A DNA stretch of 64,000 nucleotides from Prevotella sp. (lineage in GTDB: Bacteria > Bacteroidota > Bacteroidia > Bacteroidales > Bacteroidaceae): positions 1 to 64,000 of the forward strand of contig JAFSKJ010000069.1 of the NCBI GenBank assembly GCA_017449025.1. The letters run 5' to 3'. The notes under the pieces are model-generated. The model saw only the letters and a program-made list of their open reading frames with translations, had not been told where the DNA came from and did no database searches. Positions 16,794 to 26,224 of the stretch are shown here, one piece after another (the first letter of the stretch is position 1; every line of letters starts with the position of its first letter). The position numbers and the translations under genes are program-made.

Positions 16794-17270
16794 ATGAGAA
16801 AAGCAAAACCAAAGAAGCGCGTGATCCTTCCCGATCCCGTATTCAACGACAAGAAAGTGTCGAAGTTTGTTAACCACCTGATGTACGACGGCAAGAAGAG
16901 CAAGTCCTACGAGATTTTCTACAATGCCCTCGATACAGTAAAGGCAAAGATGAAGGACCAGGAGAAATCTGCCCTTGAGATATGGAAGCAGGCTCTTGAC
17001 AACATCACCCCGCAGGTGGAGGTGAAGAGCCGCCGTATCGGTGGTGCCACCTTCCAGGTGCCCACGGAGATTCGCCCCGACCGCAAGGAGAGCGTATCAA
17101 TGAAGAACATGATTTCGTTTGCCCGCAAGCGCAGCGGCAAGTCAATGGCCGACAAGCTGGCAGCAGAGATCATGGATGCCTTCAACAATCAGGGTGGTGC
17201 CTTCAAGCGTAAGGAGGACATGCACCGCATGGCAGAGGCTAACCGCGCCTTCGCCCATTTCCGTTTCTAA
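16794..17270 (+). CDS. rpsG: 30S ribosomal protein S7
   Basis: Encodes 158 residues of S7 (uS7), the primary 16S 3'-domain assembly protein. Opens [20 protein letters not shown] and has the [19 protein letters not shown] and [17 protein letters not shown] regions. It lies between rpsL and fusA in the standard order. Confidence 0.97.
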   Translation: MRKAKPKKRVILPDPVFNDKKVSKFVNHLMYDGKKSKSYEIFYNALDTVKAKMKDQEKSALEIWKQALDNITPQVEVKSRRIGGATFQVPTEIRPDRKESVSMKNMISFARKRSGKSMADKLAAEIMDAFNNQGGAFKRKEDMHRMAEANRAFAHFRF

Positions 17271-17284
17271 CACACAAGTCAATC

Positions 17285-17342
17285 GGAAACTAATTGGCAC
17301 ATATCGGGGGCTGTTGCTTTCGGTGAGTGCTGATTAGTTTCC
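17285..17342 (+). promoter_or_regulatory. Hairpin in the rpsG-fusA spacer
   Basis: The perfect 10-bp inverted repeat GGAAACTAAT / ATTAGTTTCC (17285-17294 with 17333-17342) lies 30 nt before the fusA start. It has no T-run, so it is more likely a processing or translational element than a terminator. Confidence 0.5.
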
Positions 17343-17372
17343 ATATAAATTTTTAAGGTAAAAGGAAAAACA

Positions 17373-19502
17373 ATGGCAAAACAAGATTTGCATTTGACAC
17401 GCAACATCGGCATCATGGCTCATATCGATGCCGGTAAGACAACCACATCCGAGCGCATACTCTTCTACACCGGCAAGACACACAAGATTGGTGAGGTGCA
17501 CGACGGAGCAGCCACCATGGACTGGATGGCACAGGAGCAGGAGCGTGGTATCACCATCACTTCGGCAGCCACCACATGTAACTGGACATGGGCAGGCAAG
17601 ACCTACAAGATCAACCTTATTGACACTCCGGGACACGTAGACTTCACCGCAGAGGTGGAGCGCTCACTGCGCGTGCTCGACGGAGCCGTGGCCACCTATT
17701 CGGCTGCCGACGGCGTACAGCCCCAGTCGGAAACCGTATGGCGTCAGGCCGACAAGTATAACGTACCCCGCATAGGATACGTAAACAAAATGGACCGCTC
17801 TGGTGCCGACTTCTTCGAGACCGTGCAGCAGATGCGTGACATCCTCGGGGCCAACCCCGTGGTTATCCAGGTGCCCATTGGTGCCGAGGAGAACTTCAAG
17901 GGCCTGGTAGACCTCATCAAGATGAAGGCCATCCTGTGGCACGATGAGACGATGGGGGCCGAGTACGACATTGAGGAGATTCCCGCCGACCTTCAGGCCG
18001 AATGCGACGAGTGGCGCAACAAGCTGCTCGAGGCTGCCGCCGAGTACGACGAGGCACTGATGGAGAAGTACTTCGACGACCCCGAGTCCATCACTGAGGA
18101 AGAGATTATCGCAGCCATCCGCAAGGGCACCATCGCCATGGCATGCACGCCCATGCTGCTCGGCTCATCTTATAAGAACAAGGGTGTCCAGCCCCTGCTC
18201 GACTATGTGTGCGCCTTCCTGCCTGCACCCGTCGACGTGGAGGTGATCAAGGGTACCAACCCCAGCACTGAGGAAGAGGAAGACCGCAAGCCCAGCGAGG
18301 ACGAGCCCACCGCAGCCCTCGCCTTCAAGATTGCCACCGACCCGTATATGGGCCGCTTGGTGTTCTTCCGCGTTTACTCTGGCTCCGTCAAGGCCGGCTC
18401 CTACGTGCTCAACAGCCGTTCGGGCAAGAAGGAGCGCATCAGCCGCCTGTTCCAGATGAACTCCAACAAGGAGATTCCCATGGAGTCGATCGACGCAGGC
18501 GACATCGGCGCTGGCGTAGGCTTCAAGGACATCCGCACCGGCGACACCCTCTGCGCTGAGGAGGCTCCCATAGTGCTCGAGTCCATGACCTTCCCCGACA
18601 CCGTGATCTCCATCGCCGTGGAGCCGAAGTCGCAGGCCGACGTGGCCAAGCTCGACAACGGCCTGGCCAAGCTGGCCGAGGAAGACCCGACCTTCACCGT
18701 GCGTACCGACGAACAGAGCGGACAGACCATCATCTCTGGTATGGGTGAGCTGCACTTAGACATCATCATCGACCGCCTGAAGCGCGAGTTCAAGGTGGAG
18801 TGCAACCAGGGCAAGCCCCAGGTGAACTACAAGGAGGCCATCACCAAGACCGTGATGAACTATCGTGAGGTCTACAAGAAGCAGTCCGGCGGTCGCGGTA
18901 AGTTTGCCGACATCATCGTCAACGTAGGTCCCGTGGACGAAGACTACGACATCAAGGAGAACGGCCCCCTGCAGTTCATCAATGAGGTGAAGGGCGGCAA
19001 CATCCCCAAGGAGTTCATCCCCGCCATCCAGAAGGGCTTCGAGGCATCGCTCAAGAACGGTATCCTCGGCGGCTACCCCATGGACTCGCTGAAGGTGACC
19101 GTCGTCGACGGTTCCTTCCACCCCGTAGACTCCGACCAGCTCTCGTTCGAGATTGCCGCCCAGATGGCCTACAAGGCTGTCTGCGCCCAGGCCAAGCCCG
19201 TGCTGATGGAACCCATCATGAAGCTTGAGGTTATCACCCCCGAGGAGAACATGGGTGACGTCATCGGCGACCTGAACAAGCGTCGCGGACAGGTGGAGGG
19301 CATGGACGAGGCTCGCAGTGGCGCCCGCGTCATCAAGGCCCAGGTTCCCCTGTCAGAGATGTTCGGCTATGTCACCGCCCTGCGTACCATCACCTCCGGC
19401 CGTGCCACCAGCTCCATGGAGTACGACCACCACGCACCGCTCTCCAGCGCTATCGCCAAGGCCGTGCTGACGGAGGTGAAGGGTCGCGCCGACCTCGTAT
19501 AA
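17373..19502 (+). CDS. fusA: Elongation factor G
   Basis: Encodes 709 residues, full-length EF-G, the GTPase that drives translocation. G motifs are [13 protein letters not shown] (G1), DTPGHVDF (G3) and NKMD (G4). Domain IV carries GGRGKFADI, and domain V closes with [16 protein letters not shown]. The operon ends here at a strong terminator (19532-19571). In most Bacteroidota rpsJ and rplC follow directly, but here an unrelated regulator gene does. Confidence 0.97.
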   Translation: MAKQDLHLTRNIGIMAHIDAGKTTTSERILFYTGKTHKIGEVHDGAATMDWMAQEQERGITITSAATTCNWTWAGKTYKINLIDTPGHVDFTAEVERSLRVLDGAVATYSAADGVQPQSETVWRQADKYNVPRIGYVNKMDRSGADFFETVQQMRDILGANPVVIQVPIGAEENFKGLVDLIKMKAILWHDETMGAEYDIEEIPADLQAECDEWRNKLLEAAAEYDEALMEKYFDDPESITEEEIIAAIRKGTIAMACTPMLLGSSYKNKGVQPLLDYVCAFLPAPVDVEVIKGTNPSTEEEEDRKPSEDEPTAALAFKIATDPYMGRLVFFRVYSGSVKAGSYVLNSRSGKKERISRLFQMNSNKEIPMESIDAGDIGAGVGFKDIRTGDTLCAEEAPIVLESMTFPDTVISIAVEPKSQADVAKLDNGLAKLAEEDPTFTVRTDEQSGQTIISGMGELHLDIIIDRLKREFKVECNQGKPQVNYKEAITKTVMNYREVYKKQSGGRGKFADIIVNVGPVDEDYDIKENGPLQFINEVKGGNIPKEFIPAIQKGFEASLKNGILGGYPMDSLKVTVVDGSFHPVDSDQLSFEIAAQMAYKAVCAQAKPVLMEPIMKLEVITPEENMGDVIGDLNKRRGQVEGMDEARSGARVIKAQVPLSEMFGYVTALRTITSGRATSSMEYDHHAPLSSAIAKAVLTEVKGRADLV

Positions 19503-19531
19503 GCGCTACTTAAAAAAAGTAAATAGTGAAT

Positions 19532-19571
19532 TGTCCTGAAGGCGATTTATCGCTTTCGGGACATTTTATTT
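19532..19571 (+). terminator. Rho-independent terminator after fusA
   Basis: Stem TGTCCTGAAGGCGA (19532-19545) pairs with TCGCTTTCGGGACA (19550-19563) with one G-U type wobble, followed by TTTTATTT. It separates fusA from the next gene. Confidence 0.8.
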
Positions 19572-19594
19572 GTTAGGGATAAAAAACAACAACT

Positions 19595-21349
19595 ATGCTG
19601 GATAGACTCTTTCTACTGCTCTTTGCCACAGCTGTTGGCATACCGGCCCTAGCGACAGGGAAGGCAAGTTCTTGCCCTTGCGTACAGATCACACCTCAGC
19701 GTCTACCCGACCTGAACATACCACGCGAGGGACATGCCGTGTTCTGTGCCGGTGGCGAACTGATGGTGGCTGGAGGCCATACCAACGGCTTCGTGCCCAC
19801 GGCCACGGCTGAGTATCTGATGGACGGCGAGTGGCATCAGCTGCCAATGACCTATACCCACGACCACGGCACGGCATTGGTGTTACGTTCCGGGCGTGTA
19901 CTGTTGGCTGGAGGCAGCAAGGAGGAGATGGGTGTGGGCCAGACCTATGGGGTGGAGATGTACGATCCGACAAACCACTCATTCACGGGCTTTGGCTGTC
20001 TGGATCAGAAGAGAACGCTCGCATCGGCTATGGAGTTGGATAGTGGGCAGGTCGTCATTACCGGCAACTGGTATGACGGCGATAATATTGAAATGTTCGA
20101 CGGTCAGAAATTCTTTACTTCAGTCAAGCCAGTCACCGTAGAGCGGGTTGTTCCCTTCCTCTTCCGTACGTCAGAGGGGGATATACTCATTTTGAGTGAC
20201 CGTGACACCCGTGATCATCTTTCCGATACGATTGTCGTCGACCGCCTTCATGGCGAACCGTTCACCGTGCCGTTGCTGCAGCAGTGGAAACCGCTGACGT
20301 ACAATGCCCCCACAACCGCTGATGCCGGCTTTATCGGCGATGAGACGCAGGGACGCTATACCTACCTCATGGCTGTAAGGAACTTCGAGCGTACCCGTGA
20401 AAAGCCCGAACTGAAGGGTCAGCCAGCAGGGCAGGTGGCTGTCGTGTTGGTAGAAGACACCGTATTCACACTGCTACCCACCGTCTGCCACATACCAATG
20501 ATGAGTCCGTTGGGCGCTGGCCCCATCATCTATGACGGAAGCTACATCATGGCCGACCGCCATGCGAAGCAAGCCTATCTCTGTGGCTACGGCAAGGACA
20601 AGCGGCTCTACGTGGTCAGTATCGGATACACCGAACGACCTGCCCCTTTGACACTCTACTGTACCGATCCCCTTCCCGACTGTGGGTTCTACGTTCCTGC
20701 GCTGACACCTCAGGGGAATCTGGCCATCATTGGCGGCAGCACGAAAACCGACTACGACTTTGACAACTTCACTCCTACGGCTTCGGCGTGGCTCATTCCC
20801 TTGGGTCGGCAGGACGACGTGACGACGGCTGCCAGTCGTTGGCCTGACAGTCTGCCGTGGTGCTTATTGACCATCGGTGGCGTGCTGTTGGTCGGTGCAT
20901 GGCTGTTTGTTCGCTGGCTGAAAACCAAGGTCGTTCCTCCTGCCCGACAGACTGACAGCACAGAAAGTCGTAAAGAACAGTATGAATTTATCACCGACAA
21001 TGGGAATGAAGAATTGCTGGAGCGCATCTGTCAGCTGATGGACAAGCGGCAGCTCTTCCGAAACAGCGAGCTAAAGGTTGCTGACGTGGCAGAAGTGCTG
21101 GGTACTAATAGCCGCTATGTCACCGACTGTATCAAGGACAAGCGTGGTATGACCTTTACGCAGTTCGTCAACGAGTATCGTGTCAGCTACGTCCAGCAAC
21201 TCCTGCGGCTACATCCCGACATGAAAGTCTTTGAAGCTTACACCCTGGCAGGCTTCACCAGCGAGCGTTCCTTCTTCCGCATCTTCAAGGACGTTACTGG
21301 CATGACCACTACCGAATGGCTGGGGCAGTTTGGCCAAACGGGTGAATGA
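19595..21349 (+). CDS. Membrane regulator: Kelch propeller, TM helix, AraC-type HTH
   Basis: Encodes 584 residues. A signal/anchor helix MLDRLFLLLFATAVGIPALA is followed by an extracytoplasmic Kelch-like beta-propeller (about 35-400), with blades such as REGHAVFCAGGELMVAGGHT, HGTALVLRSGRVLLAGGS and LTPQGNLAIIGGS. One transmembrane helix follows (about 416-440, WCLLTIGGVLLVGAWLFV), then a C-terminal AraC/XylS double helix-turn-helix (about 480-578) with VADVAEVLGTNSRYVTDCIK and AGFTSERSFFRIFKDVTGMT. The layout implies direct transmembrane control of transcription by a bound ligand, as in hybrid two-component or one-component membrane regulators but without any kinase domain. The next gene, a surface protein with its own promoter 115 nt away, is the obvious target. 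Confidence 0.82.
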   Translation: MLDRLFLLLFATAVGIPALATGKASSCPCVQITPQRLPDLNIPREGHAVFCAGGELMVAGGHTNGFVPTATAEYLMDGEWHQLPMTYTHDHGTALVLRSGRVLLAGGSKEEMGVGQTYGVEMYDPTNHSFTGFGCLDQKRTLASAMELDSGQVVITGNWYDGDNIEMFDGQKFFTSVKPVTVERVVPFLFRTSEGDILILSDRDTRDHLSDTIVVDRLHGEPFTVPLLQQWKPLTYNAPTTADAGFIGDETQGRYTYLMAVRNFERTREKPELKGQPAGQVAVVLVEDTVFTLLPTVCHIPMMSPLGAGPIIYDGSYIMADRHAKQAYLCGYGKDKRLYVVSIGYTERPAPLTLYCTDPLPDCGFYVPALTPQGNLAIIGGSTKTDYDFDNFTPTASAWLIPLGRQDDVTTAASRWPDSLPWCLLTIGGVLLVGAWLFVRWLKTKVVPPARQTDSTESRKEQYEFITDNGNEELLERICQLMDKRQLFRNSELKVADVAEVLGTNSRYVTDCIKDKRGMTFTQFVNEYRVSYVQQLLRLHPDMKVFEAYTLAGFTSERSFFRIFKDVTGMTTTEWLGQFGQTGE

Positions 21350-21463
21350 ATCTTGCCCCAAAGGGTGAATGAAAATAAGCCTTTTATCCCGCAAATCGAC
21401 TGCCAAAATGCGTTATGGCAGTCGATTTTCCGTATTTGGCAGCCCCTTTTCGGTGGTATTACC

Positions 21464-21472
21464 TATATTTGC
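21464..21472 (+). promoter_or_regulatory. Promoter -7 element for the BspA-like gene
   Basis: TATATTTGC with TTTGG near 21435 as the -33 element, giving a leader of about 27 nt before ATG 21505. Confidence 0.65.
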
Positions 21473-21504
21473 ACGACACAAAATAATAAAGCATCAATAA
21501 ACGT

Positions 21505-24500
21505 ATGAAGAAGAAAAGAATTATTATTTCAATGCTCACCCTGCTCTGCTGCTGCACGGGGGCATGGGCAGACGAGGTGGATAACGACACACACCTCAAA
21601 TATACGGTGGCGGATAACGAAGTGACCATAACAGGTTTTGCCGACGGTTTTACGCCTGGCGCTAACTATGCGCTGGTCATTCCCGACGTGATTGACGGTA
21701 AGCCCGTCGTGGCCGTTGGTGCTTCGGCTTTTATTGATAAGACCAACTTCACAACGCTGACCATCGGCAAGAATGTGAAGACCATCGGCACAGACGCTTT
21801 TCGTAGGACAACATCCATGACGAGTGTCACCTTTGCTCCCGATGGAGTGCTGGAGACGCTTGGCGAGAGTGCCTTCCGCGGCTGTAGTGAACTGACAGCG
21901 TTTGTAATGCCCAATACCGTTACCACCATTGGCCAATACGCGTTGGCGGTTAATGCAAAGCTTGCCTCTGTAACATTGTCAAACCAGTTAACCACTCTCT
22001 CCACACAGGCTCTCTGCGACTGCCCGATGTTGAAGACCGTCGTAATTCCTGCTTCGGTCACAACGATTGAGAGCAGGGCATTTAAGAACTATAGTGAAGG
22101 CCTTGAGGAAATTACCATTCCTTCGACCGTAACTTCTGTTGCGTCTGATGCTTTTTATATATGCAACAACTTAAATACTGTTACATGGAACAGTGCTACG
22201 GTTCCTGAAAACATCTTTAAGGACAAAACGAGCCTTCAGACTGTTACCCTTGGCGAGGGCGTAAAAACGATAGGCAGTAGTGCCTTCATGAACTGTACAG
22301 GACTGACAGATTTGAGTATCGCCAATACCGTGAAAACAATAAACGCCAGTGCTTTCTATGGCTGTACTGCGCTTGGTAGCGTAACCATTCCTGCTTTAGT
22401 GTCAAAGCTGCCCAACGAAGTTTTTAAAGGCTGCACTTCACTGGCTTCTGTCTCATTTGCCGAAGGGTCGCTGCTTACTCAGATGACTGTTGGTGTTTTC
22501 AGCGGGTGTAGCATGCTTAACAATTTTACGATTCCTGCAACCGTTAACTATATTGGCAGTGATTGTTTCTATCAGTGCTCACAGCTTAAAAGTATTGTCA
22601 TTCCTTCCAGCGTGACATATCTCGGCGTAAATGCCTTCAAGGAGTGCACAGCCCTCGAGAGCGCGACCTTTGGCCAAGGCATACAACTCGAAAACATCCC
22701 TGCAGGCTGCTTCCGTGGATGCTCCAGCCTTGTTGGAGTTGACATCCCCGCCTCCGTGAAGAGAATCGAGGGTGACACCAGTAATGGTGCATTCCAAATA
22801 TCAGGTATCCAGTATGTCAATTTTGCGGAGAATTGCATTGTTGAACATCTGGGTACAAGTGCCTTCCGCGGCTGTGCCGAATTAACGGAATTTGTAATGC
22901 CCAATACTGTTACCACCATCGGTAACTACGTGTTGCAGGCAAATGCAAAGCTTGCCTCTGTGATATTGTCGAACCAGTTAACCTCTCTCTCCACACAGGC
23001 TCTCTGCAACTGTCCGCTACTAACACATATTACCATTCCCTCAAGCGTCACCACTATCAATTACCAGGCCTTCTGGGATTGTACAGGTTTATCAGAGATA
23101 GTAATTCCCCATAATGTACATACACTAGGAGATAACCTGTTCAGAGAATGCAGTTCAAACTTGACTATTGACCTCAGTGCTTGCTCAAATGTATGGGAGC
23201 TTTACAGTGGGAATACAAATGTTACGACAAAGTACAGCGTTCCTAATGGCGCAACCGTCATACTGCCACCAGGTTCCACAGCCACAGGCACGAACATACA
23301 AGTCACTAACCTTGGCACACTTGCGCAAGACAGCGAGGACTATTACCTGATAGGCTCCGCAGCAGACTTCAATAAATTTGCTACTATCGTGCGCAGCAAT
23401 CCGACAGCCAATGCACGCCTTACAGCAGACATCGAGCTCACAGGTGATGAACTGACTATCGGCCTCGGTACAGACGAAAGTAACTGCATCGCATATGGTG
23501 GCACATTCGACGGCCAAGGACACACCATTACCCTCAACTATACTGGCGCAAACAAGATTAACCGTTCCTATGGCGGTCTGTTTAGCTGGACAAATGGCGC
23601 AACCATTCAGAACCTCACAGTGGATGGCGCGATAGAAACCACGCAACCTAAAGTTGGCGGTATTGTCAGCGGCATCAAGGGCACACTTACCATGCAGAAA
23701 TGCAAGGCTGCATCTACTATAACAGGTATTGTGGAAACGCTCACAGAAATGCACCTCGGTGGAATGCTCGGCTACACCCATTCGGCCGACATTACACTCA
23801 CAGACTGCATGTCATGTGGAAGTATTATGGGAGGAAGCAACGTGAAGTTCTGCTCCGATTTCTTTGGACGCATCACCAACGGCACCAAGGTAACGCTAAA
23901 TTATAATCTTGCTATGACAAATTATGATTCACAGCTTGATTTTGTAGGTAGATTCTGGCTTGCCGACACATCTAATCCCACGAGCAACTATTCTGGGTCA
24001 GCCAATATCGTAGTAAATCAAGGTCAAAGTACAGGAGGTGGAATTGGCCATACTTCTACTGGTATAACAAGCCGTGCAACCCTTGCTCAGCTGGCTGACG
24101 GCACAGTAGCCTACAGACTACAGGCAGGTCGTACGGATTTGGTTTGGGGACAGCGCATAGGCACAGACACAGAGCCAGTGATGACCAATGATGAGAGCTA
24201 CCGTGTTTACAGGTGTATTAATGGTGGTTATACCAACGACCCGACTTTGGCCTATGAAGGTTTGCAAAAGGATGTGAACGACAATTATCTTCTCGGCTGC
24301 GTATTGGACTGGAAAGATTTCGCTGAAATTGTCAATAGCGGAACAAACAATACTGCCAATGCCAAGATGACGGCAGACATCGACCTCGGCGATGACCAGA
24401 CGATGATAGGAACATCGGATGCTAAATATCAGGGCATATTCGATGGGCAGGGACACACGTTGACTGTCAACTGGACCACGACAGGTAATTATTGCGCTCC

Positions 24501-25818
24501 GTTTCCTTATATCAATGGCGCAACATTCAAAAATCTGCATGTGACAGGTACGATAAACACCTCACACCGCTTTACAGGCGGTCTTGTAGGTCAGTCCAAA
24601 GGAACAAGTTACATAAATAATTGTCGTTCAAATGTGGAGATGATTTCTTCATACAGTGGTGATGCCGTTCGCGGAGGTTTTGCAGCATCTGTCGAAGGGG
24701 GCACATTGAATTTCAACGACTGTATTTTTGATGGAAAATTTGAAGGTGCATCTTCGCAAACATGGGGTGGTTTTGTCGGATGGAGATATTCTGGTAGCGT
24801 CAACATTCAGAATGGTCTCTTTGTTCCGAAGAGTGTAAATGTTTCAGCTACATATTCTGCAACATTTTCAGGTAATGGCGGAACTGTTACTAACAGCTAT
24901 TACACAGTTCAAATAAACAATAGCAACCAGGGAACACTCGTGTCGTCCGGGGAACTTACTGACGGCACAACAACAACGGCACTGAATAATGGCCGCAGCG
25001 AGGTGTTCTGGGTGCAAGACGCAGTGACGAACATGCCGATGCTTGCAACCTTTGCAAATGCTGTCACGCTGACTGACGTCAATGACCTCACGGCTCTGTC
25101 GGCTTACGCTGGGAAGACGTGCAAGGTGACCTACTCGCGCTCATTCACCGAGGCTAAGTCCTCAACGGTGTGCCTGCCGTTCGCATTTGCAAAGGGGAGC
25201 GTCGGCACGTTCTATACGTTTACGGGCATCACGCATGAAGGTAGCAACTACGAGGCCACGATGACGGAATACACGGGCGACAATCTGGTGGCCAACACGC
25301 CGTACCTGTTCACACCGTCGGCAACGGGCGACGTCGATTTCAGCGGCACGTACACGCTTCCTGCCAGTATCACGGCAGGCTCGACCGAGAGCGGCGACTG
25401 GACTTACTTGGGAACCTACGAGACCATTTCATGGACGGAGGCTCCGACGGGCATCTATGGTTTCTCGGCACAGGCAGTGGAAGAGCAGGGCATCAGTCAG
25501 GGTCAGTTCGTGAAGGTGGGCGCATACGTTCGCATCAAGCCCATGCGATGCTACCTGAAGTATAAGAGTGGCTCAGCGAACTACGCCGGAGCCCGCGGCA
25601 TGACCCGAGCTGCTGACGAGGAACTGCCTGAGACCATCAAGGTTCGCCTGATTGGTGCCGACGGCGAGGTGACGGCCATCGGCAGCTTGCAGACGAAGAC
25701 GGGCGAGGTGACTTTCGACAAGGACGCCTGGTACTCTTTGGACGGTCGCCGCATCGAGGGCAAGCCTACCGTGAAGGGTATCTACGTGAACAACGGAAAG
25801 AAGGTAATCATTAAATAA
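21505..25818 (+). CDS. Giant BspA-like LRR and GLUG-module surface protein
   Basis: Encodes 1437 residues. Signal peptide MKKKRIIISMLTLLCCCTGAWA. Residues about 30-570 are BspA-type LRR_5 repeats (units like FKGCTSLASVSFAEGS and LKSIVIPSSVTYLG). Two GLUG-like modules follow, starting near 612 (YYLIGSAADFNKFATIV) and 926 (NYLLGCVLDWKDFAEIV), each with FDGQGHT motifs. A beta domain at about 1205-1340 and the tail GIYVNNGKKVIIK complete it. BspA proteins bind host matrix proteins or other bacteria, and an adhesin role is likely. Residues about 125-190 and 453-515 are a near-identical internal duplication. A 46-residue ORF follows 18 nt downstream. Confidence 0.85.
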   Translation: MKKKRIIISMLTLLCCCTGAWADEVDNDTHLKYTVADNEVTITGFADGFTPGANYALVIPDVIDGKPVVAVGASAFIDKTNFTTLTIGKNVKTIGTDAFRRTTSMTSVTFAPDGVLETLGESAFRGCSELTAFVMPNTVTTIGQYALAVNAKLASVTLSNQLTTLSTQALCDCPMLKTVVIPASVTTIESRAFKNYSEGLEEITIPSTVTSVASDAFYICNNLNTVTWNSATVPENIFKDKTSLQTVTLGEGVKTIGSSAFMNCTGLTDLSIANTVKTINASAFYGCTALGSVTIPALVSKLPNEVFKGCTSLASVSFAEGSLLTQMTVGVFSGCSMLNNFTIPATVNYIGSDCFYQCSQLKSIVIPSSVTYLGVNAFKECTALESATFGQGIQLENIPAGCFRGCSSLVGVDIPASVKRIEGDTSNGAFQISGIQYVNFAENCIVEHLGTSAFRGCAELTEFVMPNTVTTIGNYVLQANAKLASVILSNQLTSLSTQALCNCPLLTHITIPSSVTTINYQAFWDCTGLSEIVIPHNVHTLGDNLFRECSSNLTIDLSACSNVWELYSGNTNVTTKYSVPNGATVILPPGSTATGTNIQVTNLGTLAQDSEDYYLIGSAADFNKFATIVRSNPTANARLTADIELTGDELTIGLGTDESNCIAYGGTFDGQGHTITLNYTGANKINRSYGGLFSWTNGATIQNLTVDGAIETTQPKVGGIVSGIKGTLTMQKCKAASTITGIVETLTEMHLGGMLGYTHSADITLTDCMSCGSIMGGSNVKFCSDFFGRITNGTKVTLNYNLAMTNYDSQLDFVGRFWLADTSNPTSNYSGSANIVVNQGQSTGGGIGHTSTGITSRATLAQLADGTVAYRLQAGRTDLVWGQRIGTDTEPVMTNDESYRVYRCINGGYTNDPTLAYEGLQKDVNDNYLLGCVLDWKDFAEIVNSGTNNTANAKMTADIDLGDDQTMIGTSDAKYQGIFDGQGHTLTVNWTTTGNYCAPFPYINGATFKNLHVTGTINTSHRFTGGLVGQSKGTSYINNCRSNVEMISSYSGDAVRGGFAASVEGGTLNFNDCIFDGKFEGASSQTWGGFVGWRYSGSVNIQNGLFVPKSVNVSATYSATFSGNGGTVTNSYYTVQINNSNQGTLVSSGELTDGTTTTALNNGRSEVFWVQDAVTNMPMLATFANAVTLTDVNDLTALSAYAGKTCKVTYSRSFTEAKSSTVCLPFAFAKGSVGTFYTFTGITHEGSNYEATMTEYTGDNLVANTPYLFTPSATGDVDFSGTYTLPASITAGSTESGDWTYLGTYETISWTEAPTGIYGFSAQAVEEQGISQGQFVKVGAYVRIKPMRCYLKYKSGSANYAGARGMTRAADEELPETIKVRLIGADGEVTAIGSLQTKTGEVTFDKDAWYSLDGRRIEGKPTVKGIYVNNGKKVIIK

Positions 25819-25836
25819 CGATAGGAGGAAGCGAAT

Positions 25837-25977
25837 ATGACTAAGAAAGAATACGAGAAGCCAACCGTGAAGGTGGTACAGTTGCGGCACCGTATTTTGC
25901 TGACCAGCGGAGCTAAAACGTTGTCGGGCAGCCAAGGCGCTACGCAGGAAGAGGACACTTGGTACGAACTGCAGTAA
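25837..25977 (+). CDS. 46-residue companion mini-protein (KKxYxxP type)
   Basis: Begins with ATG after a good AGGAGG-like site (GGAGGAAGC) 18 nt past the upstream stop, so it is very likely translated and cotranscribed with the BspA-like gene. Starts MTKKEYEKPTVKVVQL, then ILLTSGAKTLSG and a polar tail ending WYELQ. There is no signal peptide or transmembrane segment. The 60-residue ORF at 38490-38672 has the same KKxYxxP opening, a mid hydrophobic L[LM] followed by S/T, and the same place after a tail-bearing surface protein. The function is unknown. A leader-peptide-like precursor is one possibility. Confidence 0.6.
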   Translation: MTKKEYEKPTVKVVQLRHRILLTSGAKTLSGSQGATQEEDTWYELQ

Positions 25978-25985
25978 GAACATTT

Positions 25986-26040
25986 CCCCCTCCCCCAACC
26001 CCTCCCCTTAAAACAGGGGCGGGGAGAGCGGCGGGGGTTC
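25986..26040. repeat. C-rich/G-rich dispersed repeat
   Basis: CCCCCTCCCCCAACCCCTCC followed after TTAAAA by a GGGGCGGGGAG run forms a hairpin. It is the same repeat type as the unit in and before susD (10625-10757). It lies in the gene-free interval 25978-26454, which also holds an orphan promoter and the IS110 left end. Confidence 0.5.
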
Positions 26041-26140
26041 TCAGTATTCGTAACTTTTCGCTTTGCGAGAAGGTACTTTCGTTCGATAGCCGTGGGGACA
26101 GGCACCTGGGGTATAGCAGCCGTCATACCCAAGTACCTCT

Positions 26141-26149
26141 TACCTTTGC
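26141..26149 (+). promoter_or_regulatory. Orphan promoter-like element
   Basis: TACCTTTGC with no coding start for 300 nt. It may be the promoter of a gene displaced by the IS110 insertion, or may read into the element. Confidence 0.4.
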
Positions 26150-26224
26150 ACTCGACTATAGATAATGTTCTAAATGTCCGATGTTAAACATCGTATAAGT
26201 TTAGGACATGCGGTTATAATTTTG

